DNA of 64,000 nucleotides, taken from assembly GCF_004834005.1 (NCBI RefSeq), contig NZ_STFF01000011.1, positions 1-64,000 on the forward strand. Direction: 5' to 3'. Of the stretch, positions 59,715 through 64,000 are shown one piece after another. A model generated the notes under the pieces. The model was not told the DNA's origin and ran no database searches. It was given only the letters and a program-made list of their open reading frames with translations. The position numbers and the translations under genes are program-made. Every line of letters begins with the position of its first letter. Position 1 is the first letter of the stretch. This DNA is from Niastella caeni. Its GTDB lineage: Bacteria; Bacteroidota; Bacteroidia; Chitinophagales; Chitinophagaceae.

Positions 59715-62648
59715 ATGAGTAGATGTTCTCGTTGCCTGGCAGCTTTATCCTTGCTTTTGATGTATACGATTGCTGCCAGCGCTCAAACCAGTACTATTTC
59801 GGGCACCGTTCGGAATAGTACGAACAAAGAAACCGTTCCCTACGTTTCGGTGGCTATTAAAGGGACAAGCACCGGAACCTTTACCGATGAAAAAGGCACC
59901 TTTAAATTAACCACTTCACATGCCTTTCCATTAACCCTGGTGTTTACGTCCATAGGTTTTACTTCACAGGAAGTATCGGTAACCAGTGCCGGAACGCCTG
60001 TTGACGTTGATTTTGTTCCCGGGTCAAGTTTAGGTACAGAGGTGGTCATATCGGCCAGCCGTGTTCCGGAGCGAATTCTCGAGTCGCCAGTGTCAATTGA
60101 ACGCATGAATGTAGGCGCCATACGGGCGGCTGCCGCACCCAATTATTACGACCAGGTGGCCAACCTGAAAGGGGTTGACCTTACCACATCGAGCCTTACC
60201 TTTCGCACCATCAGCACGCGTGGTTTTAACGGCAGTGGTAACCTGCGGTTCAACCAATTGGTAGATGGAATGGATAACCAGGCGCCTGGTTTGAATTTCA
60301 GTGTGGGTAATATCATCGGGCTTACCGAACTGGACGTTGATAACGTAGAGCTTTTACAAGGCGCTTCTTCTGCGTTGTATGGTTCAGGCGGTATGAACGG
60401 TACATTGCTGATGAACAGTAAAAACCCGTTCAAATACCAGGGACTGAGCTTCCAGGCAAAACATGGTTACATGCATTTTGATGATCCCAATAAAAGTAAT
60501 GCTACGCCTTATTACGACTGGTCGCTTCGTTACGCCAAAAAGATCGGCGAAAAGTTTGCTTTCAGGATCTCCGGGCAATTCATAAAGGCCGATGACTGGC
60601 AGGCTGCCGATTATCGCAATCTGCAACGTAACAACGTATTCAGTTCATTAAAGGATGGCAATCGTACAACTGATCCCAATTACGATGGGGTGAATGTATT
60701 TGGTGATGAAGCCAGCGCCAGCATGCAGGCGTTTGCACAGGCAGCACGTGCTCAAATTGGTGCAACCGCACAGGGCCAGACTGCTATTGCCGGGGTGGAT
60801 GCGCAGATTGCGGCTGGCATGACACCACAACAAATGGCGGCTTATTGGGGCACTGCAAGCCCTACCATTGCACAGGCACTCCCGTTCCTGATTGCTTCCA
60901 ATACGAATGTAAATAACCCAAACAGAGGTATATATGGCGGCCAGAATATAAGCCGTACTGGATATAACGAAAGCGACCTGGTTGATTATGATACCTACAA
61001 TGTAAAAGTATCAGGTGCTTTGCATTATAAAATAACCGAGAACATTGAAGCCATTCTGGCTGGTAACTGGGGTACCGGTACCACCGTGTATACCGGGGCC
61101 GACCGCTACAGTATCAAGAACCTGAAAATGGGCCAATATAAACTGGAAGTAAAGGGTAAAAACTGGTTTGTGAGAGGGTTTACCATCCAGGAAAATTCGG
61201 GTGATGCCTATACAGCTACTACGGCTGCAGTGGCCATCAACAGGCGATGGAAATCTGATGCTACCTGGTTTCAGCAATATGCAGGAACATATGGTGCAGC
61301 CAGGTTGGGCATATTACCAGGCACAGGCGGTGCTGTATTACCCGATGCAACTGCCCATTCAACTGCCCGGGGCGTAGCCGATGCCGGTCGTTATGTGCCG
61401 GGTACGGCAGAATTTCAAAAAGCGTTTGATAGTCTTACAAATGTATCCATCAGCAAAGGCGGCGCTAAATTCGAAGACAAGTCTGATATGTACCATTTTG
61501 AAGGTCAGTATAATTTGAGCGAACACATCAAATTTGCAGAAGTACTGGTAGGCGCCAGCTTCCGCCGGTATGTGCTTAACTCACAGGGAACCATATTTGC
61601 CGATAGTGCAGGCACCATTGGTATCAACGAAGTGGGTGGTTATGCGCAGGTTTCGAAATGGGTAATTGAAGATCGCCTGAAATTAACCGTTTCGGGCCGG
61701 TACGATAAGAATGAGAATTTCAAGGGCCGCTTTACGCCACGCGCTACGGCATTAATAAAGGTGGCTAAAGATAACAGCTTCCGTTTATCATATCAGCAGG
61801 CATATCGTTTTCCTTCCACGCAGGACCAGTGGATCAACCTGCGGACACCGGCGAGCATACTTATTGGCGGTTTACCAGATTTTTATACGTATTATAATTT
61901 TGGCGGAAGCCCTGCTTATACCGCTGAAAGTATAGTTGCTTACCGCAGTTCTATAAATAGTGGTACACCTAATCCAACGTTACTGAAAGTGGCTGATTTT
62001 GGTACGCTGAAACCGGAGATTGCCAACTCATATGAAATTGGTTATCGCGGTTTGCTTACTTCAAACCTGCTGGTTGATGCATATGGTTATTACAGCCAAT
62101 ACAAGGACTTTTTGGGCCGTAAGGCGGTGGGCCGGGGTTCAAGCGGCGATCCAAACAGAGCATTTACTGAATTGGCAAGTCCGTTTACAACTACCAATTA
62201 CTCATTTATATCCAATTCAGACAATACGGTAAATGCATTAGGCTGGGGGGTAAGCGTAAATTATCGTTTACCCAAAGGATACGACTTTGGTGTAAACGTG
62301 TCGGGTGATCAGTTGAATGATGTAGATTCAGGATTGGTAACCTTCTTCAATACACCTAAAGTTCGTTTCAACATAACATTGGGTAACGAAAAGGTAAACG
62401 GTTCTAACTGGGGCTTTAATATTTTGTATCGCTGGCAGGATGAAATGTTGTGGGAAGGAACTTTTGGTACCGGTCAGGTGGAGGCATTTGGATCACTCGA
62501 TGCAATGGTTAGCTATCGCTTGCCAAAGATCAAAAGCCTTATTAAACTGGGCGCTACCAATTTGACGAATAAATATTATACTACTGCCTTTGGTAATCCA
62601 AGTATTGGCGGCTTGTATTATGTAAGTTTTGGGTATAATGTATTTTAA
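59715..62648 (+). CDS. TonB-dependent outer-membrane receptor
   Basis: 977 residues. Signal peptide (LAALSLLLMYTIAASAQ), a CarboxypepD_reg-like domain (about residues 27-105: ISGTVRNSTNKETVPYVSVAI, TFTDEKGTFKLTT), a TonB plug (ESPVSIERMNVGAIRAAAAP, FRTISTRGFNGSGNLRFNQL, DGMDNQAPGLNF, VELLQGASSALYGSGGMNG), and a 22-stranded barrel ending in the aromatic signal YYVSFGYNVF. No SusD partner is adjacent, so it may import a siderophore, vitamin or peptide rather than a glycan. Expressed as a single gene with a strong terminator. Confidence 0.93.
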   Translation: MSRCSRCLAALSLLLMYTIAASAQTSTISGTVRNSTNKETVPYVSVAIKGTSTGTFTDEKGTFKLTTSHAFPLTLVFTSIGFTSQEVSVTSAGTPVDVDFVPGSSLGTEVVISASRVPERILESPVSIERMNVGAIRAAAAPNYYDQVANLKGVDLTTSSLTFRTISTRGFNGSGNLRFNQLVDGMDNQAPGLNFSVGNIIGLTELDVDNVELLQGASSALYGSGGMNGTLLMNSKNPFKYQGLSFQAKHGYMHFDDPNKSNATPYYDWSLRYAKKIGEKFAFRISGQFIKADDWQAADYRNLQRNNVFSSLKDGNRTTDPNYDGVNVFGDEASASMQAFAQAARAQIGATAQGQTAIAGVDAQIAAGMTPQQMAAYWGTASPTIAQALPFLIASNTNVNNPNRGIYGGQNISRTGYNESDLVDYDTYNVKVSGALHYKITENIEAILAGNWGTGTTVYTGADRYSIKNLKMGQYKLEVKGKNWFVRGFTIQENSGDAYTATTAAVAINRRWKSDATWFQQYAGTYGAARLGILPGTGGAVLPDATAHSTARGVADAGRYVPGTAEFQKAFDSLTNVSISKGGAKFEDKSDMYHFEGQYNLSEHIKFAEVLVGASFRRYVLNSQGTIFADSAGTIGINEVGGYAQVSKWVIEDRLKLTVSGRYDKNENFKGRFTPRATALIKVAKDNSFRLSYQQAYRFPSTQDQWINLRTPASILIGGLPDFYTYYNFGGSPAYTAESIVAYRSSINSGTPNPTLLKVADFGTLKPEIANSYEIGYRGLLTSNLLVDAYGYYSQYKDFLGRKAVGRGSSGDPNRAFTELASPFTTTNYSFISNSDNTVNALGWGVSVNYRLPKGYDFGVNVSGDQLNDVDSGLVTFFNTPKVRFNITLGNEKVNGSNWGFNILYRWQDEMLWEGTFGTGQVEAFGSLDAMVSYRLPKIKSLIKLGATNLTNKYYTTAFGNPSIGGLYYVSFGYNVF

Positions 62649-62669
62649 AGTAATAAGTGAGTAAAATAA

Positions 62670-62709
62670 AAATGGCATCCGCCCACCGGTAGGATGCCAT
62701 TTCTTTTTT
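62670..62709 (+). terminator. Strong intrinsic terminator of TonB-dependent receptor gene
   Basis: aaatggcatcc and ggatgccattt form an 11-bp perfect stem (62670-62702), with tctttttt beyond. 21 bp after the stop codon. Confidence 0.9.
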
Positions 62710-62727
62710 ATAAGGCCATTACTTTTT

Positions 62728-62762
62728 AATTTCTCATTTCACATATTTCATTCTTCATTTCG
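62728..62762. repeat. Word-repeat arm, word atttctcatttcac
   Basis: Four variants of ttcattt/tctcattt, same word family as 14463 and 22998. It abuts the 3' end of the iron-sulfur protein gene. Confidence 0.5.
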
Positions 62763-63542
62763 CTACGCCATACTCGCCGCTACCAGCTCCGCCACATCTA
62801 ACACTTTCACCGAATCTTCTTTCTCCTTTTGCTTTACACCATCGGTAAGCATGGTATTACAAAACGGACAGGCAGCCGCCACAATATGCGATTCCGTTTC
62901 CAACGCTTCCTGTACCCGCTCCTGGTTAATACGGATAGTGCCTTTTTCTTCTTCCTTGAACATTTGCGCACCACCGGCGCCGCAGCACAAGCCTTTGCTT
63001 CGGCAACGTTTCATTTCTACCAGTTCTGCATCCAGTGCTTCCAGCACTTTGCGCGGCGCTTCATAAATATCGTTTGCCCGGCCCAGGTAACAACTATCGT
63101 GATACGTAATGCGTTTTCCTTTAAAGGCACCACCTTCTTTCAAGGTTATTTTTCCTTCATCTAGCAACTGTTGTAAAAAAGTGGTGTGGTGTATCACCTC
63201 ATAATTACCGCCCAGCTCGGGATATTCGTTCTTCAGAATGTTAAAGCAATGCGGACAAGCCGTTACTATTTTTTTGATGCCGTAGCCATTCAATATTTGA
63301 ATGTTCTGGTAGGCCATCATCTGGAACATAAACTCATTACCGGCCCGCCGTGCAGGGTCACCGGTGCAGGCTTCTTCTTTGCCCAATACCGCAAAATTGA
63401 TACCCACCTTTGTGAGGATGGTGGCAAATGCTTTGGTTATCTTTTGCGCCCGCTGATCAAAACTTCCTGAACAGCCAACCCAAAACAATACATCCGGCGC
63501 AGTGCCGGCGGCGGTCATTTCAGCAACAGTGCGTATTTGCAT
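62763..63542 (-). CDS. CCG-domain (Fe-S)-binding protein, HdrB/GlpC-like
   Basis: 259 residues. Two Cys-rich CCG repeats of the heterodisulfide-reductase HdrB/LutA family: VTACPHCFNILKNEYP with DSCYLGRANDIYEAP, and KGLCCGAGGAQMF with AAACPFCNTML. These ligate iron-sulfur clusters in electron-transfer or oxidoreductase complexes. The N-terminus (LFWVGCSGSFDQRAQKI, EEACTGDPARRAGNEF) matches the stand-alone Bacteroidota form. Its usual partner, a 4Fe-4S dicluster protein, is not adjacent, and the gene is monocistronic here. Confidence 0.85.
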   Translation of the reverse strand: MQIRTVAEMTAAGTAPDVLFWVGCSGSFDQRAQKITKAFATILTKVGINFAVLGKEEACTGDPARRAGNEFMFQMMAYQNIQILNGYGIKKIVTACPHCFNILKNEYPELGGNYEVIHHTTFLQQLLDEGKITLKEGGAFKGKRITYHDSCYLGRANDIYEAPRKVLEALDAELVEMKRCRSKGLCCGAGGAQMFKEEEKGTIRINQERVQEALETESHIVAAACPFCNTMLTDGVKQKEKEDSVKVLDVAELVAASMA

Positions 63543-63676
63543 GTGGTATACCGGTTTACGGCCTCAAATATAAGGTTTAAGCTGACTAATTCATACATCG
63601 TATATTCAACATGCCTTACGTGGCATAAGGTATTAACCATCTATGTATTTGGCAGCTCTTTTGCGAAAAGAACCTA

Positions 63677-63684
63677 TAAATTTG
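63677..63684 (+). promoter_or_regulatory. -7 box TAAATTTG of S10 peptidase gene
   Basis: TAnnTTTG match 30 bp before ATG 63714. Confidence 0.5.
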
Positions 63685-63713
63685 ATACCTTGAAAAAGCC
63701 CAACTTCATCATT

Positions 63714-64000
63714 ATGAGAAAAAAACTATTGATTTTTATTCCTTTAACGTTCTTCTTTATATACCCGATCCGGGCTCAGAAAAAAACAGCAACAGAACCA
63801 ACGCCGCCCAAAGTGGTGAAGCAAGGTGAAAACGCCAATACAGTTCGCCTCGCGCTCGACAGCAGCGTGACCACTTCCAATGCCGTAACCATAAAAGGAC
63901 AGCGTGTGCCGTATACCGTAACGGCTGGTTCCATGCCGGTTTGGGACGAGAACGGCAAGCCGCTTGCCGGCGTTTTCTATACGTATTATGAAAGATCTGA
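63714..64000 (+). CDS. S10-family serine carboxypeptidase-like protein, 3' end outside window
   Basis: The first 95 codons of a gene that runs off the window. Signal peptide (LLIFIPLTFFFIYPIRAQ). The mature start contains VTTSNAVTIKGQRVPYTVTAG, then MPVWDENGKPLAGVFYTYYERS. This is the conserved N-terminal strand region of bacterial peptidase S10 (serine carboxypeptidase) proteins. The catalytic Ser, Asp and His lie downstream of the window, so activity cannot be judged. A -7 box is 30 bp before the ATG. Confidence 0.8.
   Translation, partial: MRKKLLIFIPLTFFFIYPIRAQKKTATEPTPPKVVKQGENANTVRLALDSSVTTSNAVTIKGQRVPYTVTAGSMPVWDENGKPLAGVFYTYYERS

Overview
The window is a piece of a Bacteroidota chromosome, most likely from the order Chitinophagales (a Chitinophaga/Niastella-like organism). 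This placement is inference from gene content and signals. There is a one-protein hybrid two-component system, TonB-dependent and DUF5686 outer-membrane proteins with CarboxypepD_reg-like N-termini, two OmpA proteins with TSP3 repeats, and GSCFA, DUF4294 and SMUG2-type genes. Bacteroidota-type -7 promoter boxes (TAnnTTTG) recur, and almost no Shine-Dalgarno sequences are seen. No tRNA, rRNA or CRISPR array was found.

Bases 1-5300 are an accessory, partly decayed region. It opens with two overlapping tyrosine recombinases, the second with a degraded catalytic signature. An orphan RHS core tip carrying a C-terminal Doc/Fic toxin domain follows, with a probable immunity gene. Then come a small basic protein, a truncated mobile-element ATPase, and about 1.2 kb of non-coding DNA holding gene remnants (a nucleotidyltransferase and an RHS fragment), a long hairpin, and two iteron-like repeat arrays, one with a 21-bp period.

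Bases 5300-64000 are mostly ordinary chromosome. 5.3-8.6 kb: PH-domain membrane protein, polytopic GT-C-like protein, FAD oxidoreductase. 8.8-15.6 kb: OmpA/TSP3 protein, then a 1366-residue hybrid two-component regulator and a secreted GH16 glucanase that it probably controls. 15.9-20.1 kb: two tandem small paralogues and a subtilase fused to a seven-bladed PLL/DUF346-type propeller. 20-31 kb: aldo/keto reductase, Pcm, DUF2520 protein, DinB protein, subtilase, OmpA/TSP3 protein, ALDH7-type dehydrogenase, arginase-family hydrolase. 31-43.6 kb: ccmE-ccmF (CcmE of the Cys-variant type), DUF4294 protein, heptose-phosphate adenylyltransferase with a flippase-like protein, panD and panC beside a GlgA-like N-domain protein, metK, a Nudix-rlmB overlapping pair, HMG-CoA lyase. 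43.7-64 kb: GSCFA protein, Tat-exported GH109-like protein, SMUG2-type glycosylase, MiaE, BioF-like enzyme, cupin lipoprotein, penicillin acylase, DUF5686 protein, TrhO, lactonase, purC, TonB-dependent receptor, CCG-domain iron-sulfur protein and the start of an S10 peptidase.

The most unusual large-scale feature is in the spacers. From about 10 kb onward many intergenic gaps hold a quasi-palindromic element. Each arm is one short word repeated with small variations (for example accggtt, ctagtag, aaaccac, attcacc, tttcatt). The word differs from site to site, the other arm is the reverse complement, and several centres share a core resembling CTCGCGAA. About thirty full or partial copies lie in this window and no known element class that I recognise explains them.
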